Source of the DNA: Pseudomonas marginalis
GTDB lineage: Bacteria > Pseudomonadota > Gammaproteobacteria > Pseudomonadales > Pseudomonadaceae
Assembly (NCBI RefSeq): GCF_900105325.1
Contig: NZ_FNSU01000003.1
Span: 4,477,501 to 4,541,500 of the forward strand
Direction of reading: 5' to 3'
DNA length: 64,000 nt
The notes beneath the pieces are model-generated. The model did not search any database, was not told the origin of the DNA, and saw only the letters and a program-made list of their open reading frames with translations. Shown piece after piece: positions 16,461-24,360 of this stretch. Made by a program: the position numbers and the translations under genes. The stretch's first letter is position 1; the number at the start of each line of letters is the position of its first letter.

Positions 16461-17609
16461 TTACACATTTGAGGCCTGGACGCGGGTCATACCTCGTCCA
16501 AGCCTCCCCAAGGGATAATCACACAGGTACAAATCCCAAGCTTCATCTTCAGCTTCTTTGAGCCCTATCCTTTCCCCGGACAGCGCCTCGCTGATAAATA
16601 CCAACTTGCCGTTCCACTTGATCGATCCGTCCTGCCTGACGCTTCGAACTTTCATTTCTGCCGGATATTCCACATCGGGCAAGCATCCTGGATAAATTCG
16701 GGTGGACGGCACATACAAGTCTCCCGGACGTTTCATGCCGAGCGCTTCGTGAGGGCGTACGTAATTAAACTCATGCCTGAAATGCTCCAGCAAAAGCTGC
16801 TGCTCGACTAAGTTTTTCCCTAAGGGCAACTCAAGTTTCAAGCTACGGTGCATTCGTTCATGGCGACCATTCTGGGCGGGTCTTCCCGGCATGGTTCGCT
16901 CGGGATAAATACCCAGCCGAATCCACCAAACTGCCAGTGTGGATATTCTTGCCAGGCCAGGAGAGGCGAACGGTACCCCGTTGTCCGAACGGATAACTTC
17001 CGGCATGCCGTACTCCTGAAAAAGCCTCTCAAAGGCCTGTTTTACAGGCTGGGTCATGATCTTGGGATGGGCCCTGCACGCTAAAATCAGCCGCGACGCA
17101 TGGTCTGTGACGGTCAAAGGGAAGCACATCTGAGCATTAAGCATCTTGAACTGCCCTTTGTAGTCAGCACACCACGTCTTGTTAGGTTCGTCGGCCTTTC
17201 GCATTTGTGCGTGGGAAATGCTGTGTCGGCGTTTGAAGCGCCGCTTTTTGACGAGCCCAAGTCGGTCAAGCCATTGACCGGCCGTACTTGGAGAGGGCCA
17301 GGTGACGGAGGGATCTTCCAGCCGTAATAGCTCGAGAAGCTTTTTCGGCCCCCATTTATCGTGAGCCTCCTTCATCGCGACTACACGGGCCAAAATCTCG
17401 TCGTCGGTTTTATTTGGGCTGTTGTGAGGTCGCCGGGACAGTTCGGATAAAGACCTCAAATCGCCGTCGTGCCGGGCAATCCACTTATCGACGGTAGGTC
17501 GGCTAACGTCAAAGCGGCGTGCCAACTGGCTTTTGGTGAAGTTGCCAGAAAGCCAATCAGCTACCAGCTTGATTCTTTGATTCATGGGGGACTCTTGGTT
17601 CCAGGGCAT
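16461..17609 (-). CDS. IS481-family transposase
   Basis: A 382-residue DDE transposase. An N-terminal helix-turn-helix (about residues 17-45, QLARRFDVSRPTVDKWI) is followed by a second HTH region and an integrase core with Asp149 (WCADYKGQF), Asp209 (IRSDNGVPF) and Glu251 (NGRHERMHRSLK). I chose the start at 17609 because a perfect AGGAGG stands nine bases before it. A later in-frame ATG at 17585 matches the usual family N-terminus MNQRIKL but has a poor site. The start codon lies in one arm of a hairpin with the SD in the loop. The last codon lies within the left-end inner repeat. Confidence 0.93.
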   Translation of the reverse strand: MPWNQESPMNQRIKLVADWLSGNFTKSQLARRFDVSRPTVDKWIARHDGDLRSLSELSRRPHNSPNKTDDEILARVVAMKEAHDKWGPKKLLELLRLEDPSVTWPSPSTAGQWLDRLGLVKKRRFKRRHSISHAQMRKADEPNKTWCADYKGQFKMLNAQMCFPLTVTDHASRLILACRAHPKIMTQPVKQAFERLFQEYGMPEVIRSDNGVPFASPGLARISTLAVWWIRLGIYPERTMPGRPAQNGRHERMHRSLKLELPLGKNLVEQQLLLEHFRHEFNYVRPHEALGMKRPGDLYVPSTRIYPGCLPDVEYPAEMKVRSVRQDGSIKWNGKLVFISEALSGERIGLKEAEDEAWDLYLCDYPLGRLGRGMTRVQASNV

Positions 17610-17632
17610 GATCAGTTACCTCCTGATCATGC
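17606..17632 (-). promoter_or_regulatory. Hairpin over the transposase start site
   Basis: On the minus strand GCATGATCA and TGATCATGC form a perfect 9-pair stem around the loop GGAGGTAAC. The loop shows the ribosome-binding site and the right arm contains the ATG at 17609. IS elements often hide transposase starts in this way from read-through messages; the effect here is inferred. Confidence 0.6.
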
Positions 17633-17686
17633 GTATTAGCCTGTAAACCATGTCCCCGGTTAGAAATGTAAACGATGTCCCCGGTT

Positions 17687-17713
17687 TGTACCGGGGCCAG
17701 CCCCCTCCCACAT
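17687..17713. repeat. Right fragment of the REP split by the IS
   Basis: TGTACCGGGGCCAGCCCCCTCCCACAT carries the right arm CCCCCTCCCACAT of the REP whose left arm is at 16404-16419. Removing the IS and one TGTA restores an imperfect palindrome. Confidence 0.78.
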
Positions 17714-17816
17714 TTTGTTCTGCGTTAAATCAGAACTCGTGTTTCCCGAATGTGGTCCTATAGCCTATGCAGCCTTAGGCGCACACCCGTGCGCATGCAT
17801 TCAGGGAGCTTCACAC

Positions 17817-18056
17817 ATGAAACGTTTTGCTTTGGCGATCATTTGCGGTGTGTTGGCCACATCGGCTGTGGCCGCACCAAAAGACTGCGAAGAGCTCAGG
17901 AAAGAGATTGAGGTCAAGATCCAGGCGAACGCAGTTCCGTCCTACACCTTGGAAATTGTCAGCAAGGAAGAGGCTGACAAGCACGACGTCGCCATGGTCG
18001 TCGGCAGCTGTGAGAACGGTACCAAAGCCATCATCTATCAGAAGAACAACGATTGA
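17817..18056 (+). CDS. DUF1161 small exported protein (copy 2)
   Basis: A 79-residue precursor with a signal peptide (residues 1-20, ending AVAAP) and a DUF1161 domain: DCEELRKEIEVKIQANAV and VVGSCENGTKAIIYQK. The two cysteines match those of the copy at 14457, with which it clearly shares ancestry (EELK/RxEI, VxIQAN/AKIDAK, SC/TC-E-GT). The start at 17817 has CAGGGAG upstream. Its stop TGA touches the stop codon of the convergent lipoprotein gene with no spacer. GAACTC-N17-TCCTA at 17733-17760 is a weak AlgU look-alike. Function unknown. Confidence 0.88.
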   Translation: MKRFALAIICGVLATSAVAAPKDCEELRKEIEVKIQANAVPSYTLEIVSKEEADKHDVAMVVGSCENGTKAIIYQKNND

Positions 18057-18479
18057 TCAGAGACAGTTGACGCTGCGTTCTTCCGCCAGCAATTGGCGAG
18101 CGGCGTTATACAGCCGGATATTCGGCGTGAAGGCCAATGAGCGCCCTTCCAGGCGATAGCGTTGGCCAGCCTCGAAATGGTCGTACTGCAGAGTGATGAA
18201 ACAGGTGCGGTCGGCCGTTTGCCCAAAGCCATTGAGGCTGCCGCCGGTCGGCACCTCGAAATCAAAGCGCACCATCAACTCGTGACTGCCCGGTGAAACC
18301 TGGAAGTAGCGTCCGTCCGGCAGGTTCTTACCATCCAGGCGCTGCGCCATCACCAGCTTGGCTCCCGGCGTTGGCGTAGCGAAATCGACCCAGGCCTGAT
18401 GCGGATCGACCGGCGGCAGGGGGGTCGAAGCGCAGGCGCTGAGCAACAGGGCGACGACGGGAAGCAGGAGCTGGCGCAT
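18057..18479 (-). CDS. PA0061/PA0062-family lipoprotein
   Basis: A 140-residue predicted lipoprotein. The signal ends in the lipobox LLSACAS (Cys16). The mature part contains GKNLPDGRYFQVSPGSHELMVRF and CFITLQYDHFEAGQRYRLEGRS, a compact beta-rich domain that I recognise from the PA0061/PA0062 lipoproteins of P. aeruginosa, whose function is unknown. It is convergent and abutting with the second DUF1161 gene, and divergent from the aminopeptidase lipoprotein gene with 110 bases between them. Confidence 0.82.
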   Translation of the reverse strand: MRQLLLPVVALLLSACASTPLPPVDPHQAWVDFATPTPGAKLVMAQRLDGKNLPDGRYFQVSPGSHELMVRFDFEVPTGGSLNGFGQTADRTCFITLQYDHFEAGQRYRLEGRSLAFTPNIRLYNAARQLLAEERSVNCL

Positions 18480-18589
18480 GGCAGGTACTCAACGCAAGGA
18501 GAGCTTTGAGTATAAACACGCCACGCCGTGGAAAAATCCCCTTCAGGCGCGATAGTCTGGCGAACACATCACCCAGGAGCGGTCGGGGC

Positions 18590-19633
18590 ATGGTCAGGCG
18601 TTTTCTTCCAGGGTTGATAGTCGTGCTGCTCAGTGGCTGCTCCAGCGTCAGTTACTACAGCCAATTGGCAGGTGGTCAGTGGCAGCTGTTGCGAGCCCGG
18701 GAGCCGGTTGCCGAGGTCATCGCCGATCCGTCGCGGCCGCAGGGGCTGCGTGATCATCTGGCTCAAGCACAGAAAGCTCGAACCTTCGCCAGCGAACACC
18801 TGAATCTGCCTGACAACCAAAGTTACCGGCTGTATGCCGATATCGGCCGACCTTATGTGGTCTGGAATGTCTTCGCCACGCAGGAATTTTCCCTGGCGCC
18901 TCAAACCCATTGCTTCCCCATTGCCGGTTGCGTGGCCTATCGCGGCTATTACAGCCAGGGCGCGGCACGGGGTGAGGCGGCGTTGTTGCGCCAGCAAGGC
19001 ATGGACGTATCGATAGGTGGCGTCGAAGCCTATTCCACCCTGGGTTGGTTCAACGACCCGATCATGAATTCGATGATGAACTGGGGCGACGAACGCCTGG
19101 CCACGCTGATTTTCCATGAGCTGGCGCACCAGCGGTTCTACGTGAAGGATGACACCGAATTCAACGAGTCGTTTGCCAGCTTCGTCGAGCAGGAAGGCAC
19201 CCGCCAGTGGCGCGCGGCTCAGGGCCTGGCGCCGCTTGGCAGCTCGACGCGGCAGCAGCGGGACCAATTTACCCAACTGATCCTCGATACCCGTAAGCGC
19301 CTGGAAAAACTCTACGTGCAACTGCTGTCCGTCGAGGCGATGCGCCAGGCCAAGGCGGCCGAATTCGAGGCGTTGCGCCGTGAGTACCGGCAGATGCGCG
19401 ATAGCCAATGGGGCGGGGACAAGCGTTATGACGCCTGGATGAACCTGCCGATGAACAATGCGCGGTTGTTGCCGTTCGGGCTGTATGACCGGTGGGTGCC
19501 GGCGTTTGCGGCGTTGTTCAGGCAGGAAGGCGGGGATTGGCGCAAGTTTTACGCCGCAGTGGAGAAGATGGGCGAGTTGCCGGTGGGGCAGCGCAAGGCT
19601 GCGTTGAGGCGGTTGGAAGGTACTGATCGGTAG
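18590..19633 (+). CDS. Putative zinc aminopeptidase lipoprotein
   Basis: A 347-residue protein of the putative aminopeptidase family PF10023. The signal ends in the lipobox LLSGCSS (Cys17), so it is probably anchored in the outer membrane facing the periplasm. A zinc-protease motif HELAH lies at 176-180, followed by NESFASFVEQEG with a further acidic ligand candidate near residue 192. The remaining half is helical and charged (RKRLEKLYVQLLSVEAMRQ). The start at 18590 places the signal peptide at the N-terminus; an in-frame ATG at 18506 would add a basic extension unlike a lipoprotein signal. Activity is inferred from family. Confidence 0.85.
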   Translation: MVRRFLPGLIVVLLSGCSSVSYYSQLAGGQWQLLRAREPVAEVIADPSRPQGLRDHLAQAQKARTFASEHLNLPDNQSYRLYADIGRPYVVWNVFATQEFSLAPQTHCFPIAGCVAYRGYYSQGAARGEAALLRQQGMDVSIGGVEAYSTLGWFNDPIMNSMMNWGDERLATLIFHELAHQRFYVKDDTEFNESFASFVEQEGTRQWRAAQGLAPLGSSTRQQRDQFTQLILDTRKRLEKLYVQLLSVEAMRQAKAAEFEALRREYRQMRDSQWGGDKRYDAWMNLPMNNARLLPFGLYDRWVPAFAALFRQEGGDWRKFYAAVEKMGELPVGQRKAALRRLEGTDR

Positions 19634-19637
19634 AGCC

Positions 19638-19691
19638 TCATCGGCGGGCAAGCCGCTCCCAATGTGGGAGGAGGCTTGCCCCCGATGGCGG
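19638..19691. repeat. REP-type imperfect palindrome
   Basis: CATCGGCGGGCAAGCCGCTCCCA is followed by TGTGGGAGGAGGCTTGCCCCCGATGG; the two halves pair imperfectly. This is the longer REP form, with the GTGGGAGG core plus a GCTTGCC-CGATGG extension, shared with the repeat at 50337. It separates the convergent aminopeptidase and HAD genes. Confidence 0.8.
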
Positions 19692-19693
19692 CC

Positions 19694-20353
19694 TCAGGGC
19701 CGCATCAAAAACGCCTGATGCATCTGCGCCAACGTCTCGAAATGCCAGGTCGGCGCTTCGGCGTTCAACTCTTCGAAACTGCCAAACCCATAACCGACGG
19801 CCGCCGAATCCACGCCATTGCTGCGCGCCCCGATCAGGTCGTGCTTACGATCACCGATCATCAAGGTAGTGGCCGGATCCAGGCCTTCTTCGCGGAGCAC
19901 ATGCGCAATCAACTCAACCTTGTTGGTGCGTGTCCCGTCCAGTTCACTGCCGTAGATCACCTTGAAGTGCCTGGCAAAATCGAAATGCCGCGCGATCTCG
20001 CGGGCAAACACCCAGGGCTTGGATGTGGCGACGTACAACTGGCGGCCCTGTTTGTCCAGGTCTTCGAGCAGCGGCATCACGCCCTCGAATACGCGGTTTT
20101 CATACAGCCCGGTGACCTTGAAGCGCTCGCGGTAGAAATTCACCGCCTCCCAGGCCTTGGCCTCATCGAAGTCGTAGAACTGCATGAAGGCTTGCAGCAA
20201 CGGCGGGCCGATGAAGTGTTCGAGTTGGGTCAGGTCGGGTTCGTCGATGCCCAGTTTGCCAAGGGCGTACTGGATCGAGCGGGTGATGCCCTCGCGTGGG
20301 TCGGTGAGGGTGCCATCCAGGTCGAACAGGACGGTTTGGTAAGGGAGGGTCAT
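19694..20353 (-). CDS. HAD-superfamily phosphatase (phosphoglycolate-phosphatase type)
   Basis: A 219-residue HAD hydrolase. Motif I is LFDLDGTLTD (nucleophile Asp11), motif II is VATSKPW, motif III the Lys in RTNKVEL, and motif IV MIGDRKHDLIGA. A helical cap lies between residues 18 and 85. The closest known families are phosphoglycolate phosphatase (Gph) and PpaX-like pyrophosphatases; the substrate is not determined by sequence alone. Its start overlaps the stop of the gamma carbonic anhydrase gene by four bases (ATGA type), so the two form an operon. Confidence 0.9.
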   Translation of the reverse strand: MTLPYQTVLFDLDGTLTDPREGITRSIQYALGKLGIDEPDLTQLEHFIGPPLLQAFMQFYDFDEAKAWEAVNFYRERFKVTGLYENRVFEGVMPLLEDLDKQGRQLYVATSKPWVFAREIARHFDFARHFKVIYGSELDGTRTNKVELIAHVLREEGLDPATTLMIGDRKHDLIGARSNGVDSAAVGYGFGSFEELNAEAPTWHFETLAQMHQAFLMRP

Positions 20354-20892
20354 TGGTCGAATCCTTCAGCCAGGTGCAGGTCTTTGAGCTTCACGTAGTT
20401 GGCGGCGCTGTAGGTGAAAAAGGCGCGTTCCTTGTCAGTCAGCGGGCGGATTTGTTTAACCGGGCTGCCCACATACAAAAAACCACTGTCGAGTTTCTTG
20501 CCCGGTGGCACCAGGCTGCCGGCGCCGATGATGACGTCGTCTTCCACCACGGCGCCGTCCATCACGATGCTGCCCATGCCGATCAAAATCCGGTTGCCCA
20601 CCGTGCAGCCATGCAGCATGACCTTGTGGGCGATGGTCACGTCATCGCCGATCAGCAGCGGGAAACCGCCAGGATTGAACGGTCCGGCATGGGTAATGTG
20701 CAGCACGCAGCCGTCCTGCACGCTGGTGCGCGCGCCGATACGGATGCGGTGCATGTCGCCGCGAATCACGGTCAGCGGCCAGACCGAGCTGTCGGTGCCG
20801 ATTTCGACATCGCCGATCACCACCGCCGAAATATCGACAAAAGCCCCGGCGCCCAGGGTTGGCGTGTGGTTCTGATAGGTGCGAAGGGTCAC
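20350..20892 (-). CDS. Gamma-carbonic anhydrase family protein
   Basis: A 180-residue left-handed beta-helix protein of the gamma carbonic anhydrase/YrdA/PaaY family. Hexapeptide repeats run through VIGDVEIGTDSSVWPLTVIRG. Candidate zinc-binding histidines sit in HITHAG, IAHKVM and LHGCTVGN, the usual spacing of this family. Length matches. Enzyme activity varies within the family, so carbonic anhydrase activity is not certain. It is the upstream gene of a pair with the HAD phosphatase and is divergent from prlC. Confidence 0.92.
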   Translation of the reverse strand: MTLRTYQNHTPTLGAGAFVDISAVVIGDVEIGTDSSVWPLTVIRGDMHRIRIGARTSVQDGCVLHITHAGPFNPGGFPLLIGDDVTIAHKVMLHGCTVGNRILIGMGSIVMDGAVVEDDVIIGAGSLVPPGKKLDSGFLYVGSPVKQIRPLTDKERAFFTYSAANYVKLKDLHLAEGFDQ

Positions 20893-20994
20893 GATAGCCT
20901 CTCTCTTATGTGCTGATAGCTGCGGTGGGCGTTGATTGTAATTAAGATGGCCCCATCTTTGTTCTTACATGTTTCTTCAGCCAAGGTGCCAACC

Positions 20995-23046
20995 GTGAGC
21001 GCGAACAATCCTCTTCTGCAGTCCTACGACCTGCCGCCGTTCTCGGCGATCCGTGCCGAGCACGTGCAACCGGCCATCGAACAGATCCTCGCCGACAACC
21101 GTGTTGCCATCGAAGGCATCCTGCAAAGCCAGGGTAAAAATCCGACATGGGCCGGCCTGGTGCTGGCCATGGACGAATTGAATGATCGCCTGGGCGCCGC
21201 CTGGAGCCCGGTCAGCCACCTCAACGCCGTGTGCAACAGCGCCGAGCTGCGCGAAGCCTACGAGGCGTGCCTGCCGGCATTGAGCGCCTACTCCACCGAG
21301 ATGGGCCAGAACCGCGCGCTGTTCCAAGCCTTCGAAGCCCTGGCCAACAGCCCGGAAGCCGCCGGTTTCGACGTGGCGCAAAAAACTATTCTTGAACACT
21401 CCCTGCGCGACTTCCGCCTCTCGGGTATCGACTTGCCGCCTGAGCAGCAAAAACGTTATGCCGAAGTGCAGAGCAAGCTTTCCGAGCTGGGCAGCAAATT
21501 CTCCAACCAACTGCTGGACGCCACCCAGGCGTGGACCAAGCACGTCACCGAGGAAGCCACCCTCGCCGGCCTGACCGATTCGGCCAAGGCGCAGATGGCC
21601 GCTGCCGCGCAGGCCAAAGGCCTCGACGGTTGGCTGATCACCCTGGAGTTTCCGAGCTACTACGCGGTCATGACCTACGCCCAGGACCGCGCCCTGCGCG
21701 AAGAAATCTACGCGGCCTACTGCACCCGTGCGTCAGACCAAGGTCCGAATGCCGGTCAGAACGATAACGGCCCGGTGATGGAACAGATCCTCGATCTGCG
21801 TCAGGAACTGGCCAAGCTCCTGGGTTACGCCTCGTTCTCCGAGCTGAGCCTGGCCACCAAGATGGCCGAGTCCAGCGACCAGGTGTTGAGCTTCCTGCGT
21901 GACCTGGCCAAGCGCAGCAAGCCGTTCGCTGCCCAGGACCTGCAACAGCTCAAGGCCTACGCCGCCGAACAAGGCTGCGCCGACCTGCAAAGCTGGGACA
22001 GCGGTTTCTACGGCGAAAAGCTGCGTGAGCAACGCTACAGCGTGTCCCAGGAAGCCCTGCGCGCCTACTTCCCGATCGACAAGGTGCTGGGCGGCCTGTT
22101 CGCCATCGTGCAGCGTTTGTACGGCATCGAGATTGCCGAGCAAAAAGGCTTCGACACCTGGCACCCGGATGTTCGCCTGTTTGAAATCAAGGAAAACGGC
22201 CAGCACGTCGGGCGTTTTTTCTTCGACCTGTACGCCCGCGCCAACAAGCGTGGCGGTGCCTGGATGGACGGCGCGCGCGACCGTCGTCGCACCATCGACG
22301 GTGTGCTGCAAAGCCCGGTGGCGAACCTGGTGTGCAACTTCACCCCGGCCGACAGCGGTAAGCCTGCCCTGCTGACCCACGATGAAGTGACCACCCTGTT
22401 CCACGAATTCGGCCATGGCCTGCATCACCTGCTGACCCGCGTCGAGCATGCCGGCGTGTCCGGTATCAATGGCGTGGCGTGGGATGCGGTGGAGTTGCCA
22501 AGCCAGTTCATGGAGAACTGGTGCTGGGAGCCCGAAGGCCTGGCGCTGATCTCCGGTCATTATGAAAGCGGTGAGCCACTGCCCCAGGACCTGCTGGAAA
22601 AAATGCTCGCGGCGAAGAACTTCCAGTCCGGCCTGATGATGGTGCGCCAGTTGGAGTTCTCGCTGTTCGATTTCGAATTGCATGCCACCCATGGCGATGG
22701 CCGCAGCGTGGCCCAGGTGCTCGAAGGCGTGCGCGATGAGGTGTCGGTGATGCGTCCTCCGGCCTACAACCGTTTCCCCAACAGCTTTGCGCACATCTTC
22801 GCTGGCGGTTATGCCGCGGGCTACTACAGCTACAAATGGGCCGAAGTGCTGTCGGCGGATGCCTTCTCCAAATTCGAAGAAGACGGCGTGCTCAACGCAG
22901 AGACCGGCCGTGCATTCCGTGAGGCGATCCTGGCGCGCGGCGGCTCCCAGGCGCCGATGGTGCTGTTCGTCGACTTCCGCGGACGTGCCCCGTCGATTGA
23001 CGCACTCTTGCGCCACAGCGGCCTGAGTGAGGACGCAGCAGCATGA
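20995..23046 (+). CDS. prlC: Oligopeptidase A (M3 metallopeptidase)
   Basis: Cytoplasmic zinc peptidase that degrades signal peptides and short oligopeptides. With the GTG start at 20995 it has 683 residues, close to the family norm; AAGGTG precedes this GTG, whereas the in-frame ATG at 20932 adds 21 residues of poor sequence. The M3 zinc motif HEFGH is at 470-474, in LFHEFGHGLHHLL, with the third ligand Glu about 25 residues on in the segment AVELPSQFMENW. The stop overlaps the start of the zinc-ribbon gene by four bases, so the two are co-translated. Confidence 0.95.
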   Translation: MSANNPLLQSYDLPPFSAIRAEHVQPAIEQILADNRVAIEGILQSQGKNPTWAGLVLAMDELNDRLGAAWSPVSHLNAVCNSAELREAYEACLPALSAYSTEMGQNRALFQAFEALANSPEAAGFDVAQKTILEHSLRDFRLSGIDLPPEQQKRYAEVQSKLSELGSKFSNQLLDATQAWTKHVTEEATLAGLTDSAKAQMAAAAQAKGLDGWLITLEFPSYYAVMTYAQDRALREEIYAAYCTRASDQGPNAGQNDNGPVMEQILDLRQELAKLLGYASFSELSLATKMAESSDQVLSFLRDLAKRSKPFAAQDLQQLKAYAAEQGCADLQSWDSGFYGEKLREQRYSVSQEALRAYFPIDKVLGGLFAIVQRLYGIEIAEQKGFDTWHPDVRLFEIKENGQHVGRFFFDLYARANKRGGAWMDGARDRRRTIDGVLQSPVANLVCNFTPADSGKPALLTHDEVTTLFHEFGHGLHHLLTRVEHAGVSGINGVAWDAVELPSQFMENWCWEPEGLALISGHYESGEPLPQDLLEKMLAAKNFQSGLMMVRQLEFSLFDFELHATHGDGRSVAQVLEGVRDEVSVMRPPAYNRFPNSFAHIFAGGYAAGYYSYKWAEVLSADAFSKFEEDGVLNAETGRAFREAILARGGSQAPMVLFVDFRGRAPSIDALLRHSGLSEDAAA

Positions 23047-23315
23047 GTGAAGGGCCTGTGATTACCAAAAAGCAATTTATCGCCGGGGCGGTCTGCCCGG
23101 CGTGCAGCGAACCGGACAAGTTGAAGATGTGGACCGAGGACAGCGTGCCGCATCGTGAGTGCGTGGCCTGCGGGTACACCGATACGCTGAATGATCAAGG
23201 TCTGTCGGTGCCCAAGGAATTGGGCACGCGGGTCAATACATCGGCGTTGAAAGCGCCGGACCCGAAGGTGCAGGCGGTGCAGTTCTTCCCTAATCCCAAG
23301 CTGAAGAAAGACTGA
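23043..23315 (+). CDS. YheV-family putative zinc-ribbon protein
   Basis: A 90-residue protein with two CxxC-type knuckles, CPACSEPDKLKMW (Cys near residue 18) and CVACGYTD (near residue 40), forming a zinc ribbon. The C-terminal tail is basic and proline-rich (FFPNPKLKKD). It matches the YheV family, often found directly behind prlC; function unknown. The start overlaps the prlC stop in the pattern ATGA. Confidence 0.92.
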   Translation: MSEGPVITKKQFIAGAVCPACSEPDKLKMWTEDSVPHRECVACGYTDTLNDQGLSVPKELGTRVNTSALKAPDPKVQAVQFFPNPKLKKD

Positions 23316-23336
23316 AGAAACCGCACAACCCCCCTC

Positions 23337-23432
23337 TAGGAGCGAGCTTGCTCGCGAAGAATCAGAGAGCGCCGCGTTCCTCCAGAAGGCCTGCGTCATC
23401 GTTAACGTTCTTCGCGAGCACCCTCGCTCCTA
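23337..23432. repeat. Inverted pair of GGAGCGAGC-type repeats
   Basis: TAGGAGCGAGCTTGCTCGCGAAGAA at 23337-23361 shortened here as the left arm (first 20 bases TAGGAGCGAGCTTGCTCGCG) is mirrored by the right arm 23408-23432, with small differences near the centre. The 46 bases between hold no gene. This is a repeat family different from the GTGGGAGGGG type. The right arm contains the stop codon of the phosphatase gene, so that gene ends inside the repeat. Confidence 0.85.
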
Positions 23433-24086
23433 AAATGGTTTCTCCTTCTGGCTTGATGTATTGAGCCAGCCGTTCATTGAACACAGGGCAAACGCGCTGG
23501 TGCTGCAATCGCCATTCGCCAAGGCTGTGCGCAACTTGTCGATATCGGCCCTCATCATGTAGCGAACGCCGTCCTTGAAGCCGTTACTGGTGCCGAAACC
23601 GCCCAAGGTCATCTCGTTCAGCGCATCCTCCTTGCTCCATCCCTGAATCACCACGCGATACATCGCCGCCATCAGGCCGGTGCGGTCAGAGCCGTGCTTG
23701 CAATGCATCAGCACCGGGCCGTCAGCTTCCGCTTCCTTGATCGCCCTGAGTGCCGCCAGCACGTCAGAGTCATCCACATGGTTGGTGCGATAACTCAACT
23801 GAACCTGACGGATGCCTGGCGCCTTCAGCCAGTTGCTATCGGACTCGGGCAGGAAGTTGATCACGGTGCCGATCTTGAGCTGTTCCAGCAACGGCGCTGC
23901 CTTGCTATCCGGCAATGCGCTGCGATAGAGCGTGGGCGTCATTTGATGCAGGTTGTAGCGGTCGCCCACTGGCTGCGCCCATTCTGGAGAACGCAGGGAC
24001 GTAGCGTCATCGGCCCGCGCAAAAGCTGTGGTGAACAGTGCCATGAACGCCAGACCCAGGGCCGGCAACCAATGATGCTTGTACAT
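23430..24086 (-). CDS. Exported tyrosine/dual-specificity protein phosphatase
   Basis: A 218-residue precursor with a signal peptide (residues 1-25, ending AFARA) and a DSP-type phosphatase domain. The P-loop CKHGSDR gives nucleophile Cys129 and Arg135, followed by TGLMAAMYRVV; the general acid is probably one of the Asp residues in NHVDDSDV (about 102-109). It resembles bacterial dual-specificity phosphatases of the periplasm whose substrates are mostly unknown. The ATG at 24086 was chosen because the signal peptide begins there. The last codons and stop run into an inverted repeat arm, perhaps a sign that the repeat insertion reshaped the C-terminus. Confidence 0.85.
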   Translation of the reverse strand: MYKHHWLPALGLAFMALFTTAFARADDATSLRSPEWAQPVGDRYNLHQMTPTLYRSALPDSKAAPLLEQLKIGTVINFLPESDSNWLKAPGIRQVQLSYRTNHVDDSDVLAALRAIKEAEADGPVLMHCKHGSDRTGLMAAMYRVVIQGWSKEDALNEMTLGGFGTSNGFKDGVRYMMRADIDKLRTALANGDCSTSAFALCSMNGWLNTSSQKEKPF

Positions 24087-24360
24087 GGGCGACGTCACCC
24101 TATAGGGAGTGGTTGATGGCGCCCAGAGTCGGTCACGGCGGGTCAAGGAGGTGTGAGGTGTGCGTCAAAGAATCGTGAATCCTCAATCTTTAGTCGCTGA
24201 AGCGATTCTCTCGATGCTTAGGCTGCTATCATTTGTAACTATTGTTTGCGCGCTGCGCTCTATCTCCCTGGATCACCTGGATCCAGATCGCCGCCCGACA
24301 ACGCCAAGCCACTCCCTAGAAGCGGCTGATAACCCCGTGACCACATGATGAGGTGCCACC

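Larger units (their letters stand above)
16420..17686 (-). mobile_element. IS481-family insertion sequence in a REP loop
   Basis: About 1267 bp with one transposase gene on the minus strand. Each end carries two tandem copies of a 20-base unit like AACCGGGGACATCGTTTACA, in inverted orientation at the two ends. At the left end the outer copy (16421-16440) has GTAG for GGGG and the inner copy (16447-16466) is intact. At the right end the inner copy has one mismatch. TGTA flanks both sides (16416-16419 and 17687-17690), a candidate 4-base target duplication. Exact borders could be off by a few bases. The transposase frame is intact, so the element could be active. Confidence 0.85.

Noticed and set aside
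17733..17760. AlgU promoter before the second DUF1161 gene
   Set aside because: GAACTC-N17-TCCTA has mismatches in both boxes; too weak to list as a feature.
24160..24348. Possible 62-residue protein before the gluconate dehydrogenase genes
   Set aside because: No ribosome site, no recognisable family, and it occupies the promoter region of the downstream operon. A hydrophobic stretch is present but not enough to support a gene.
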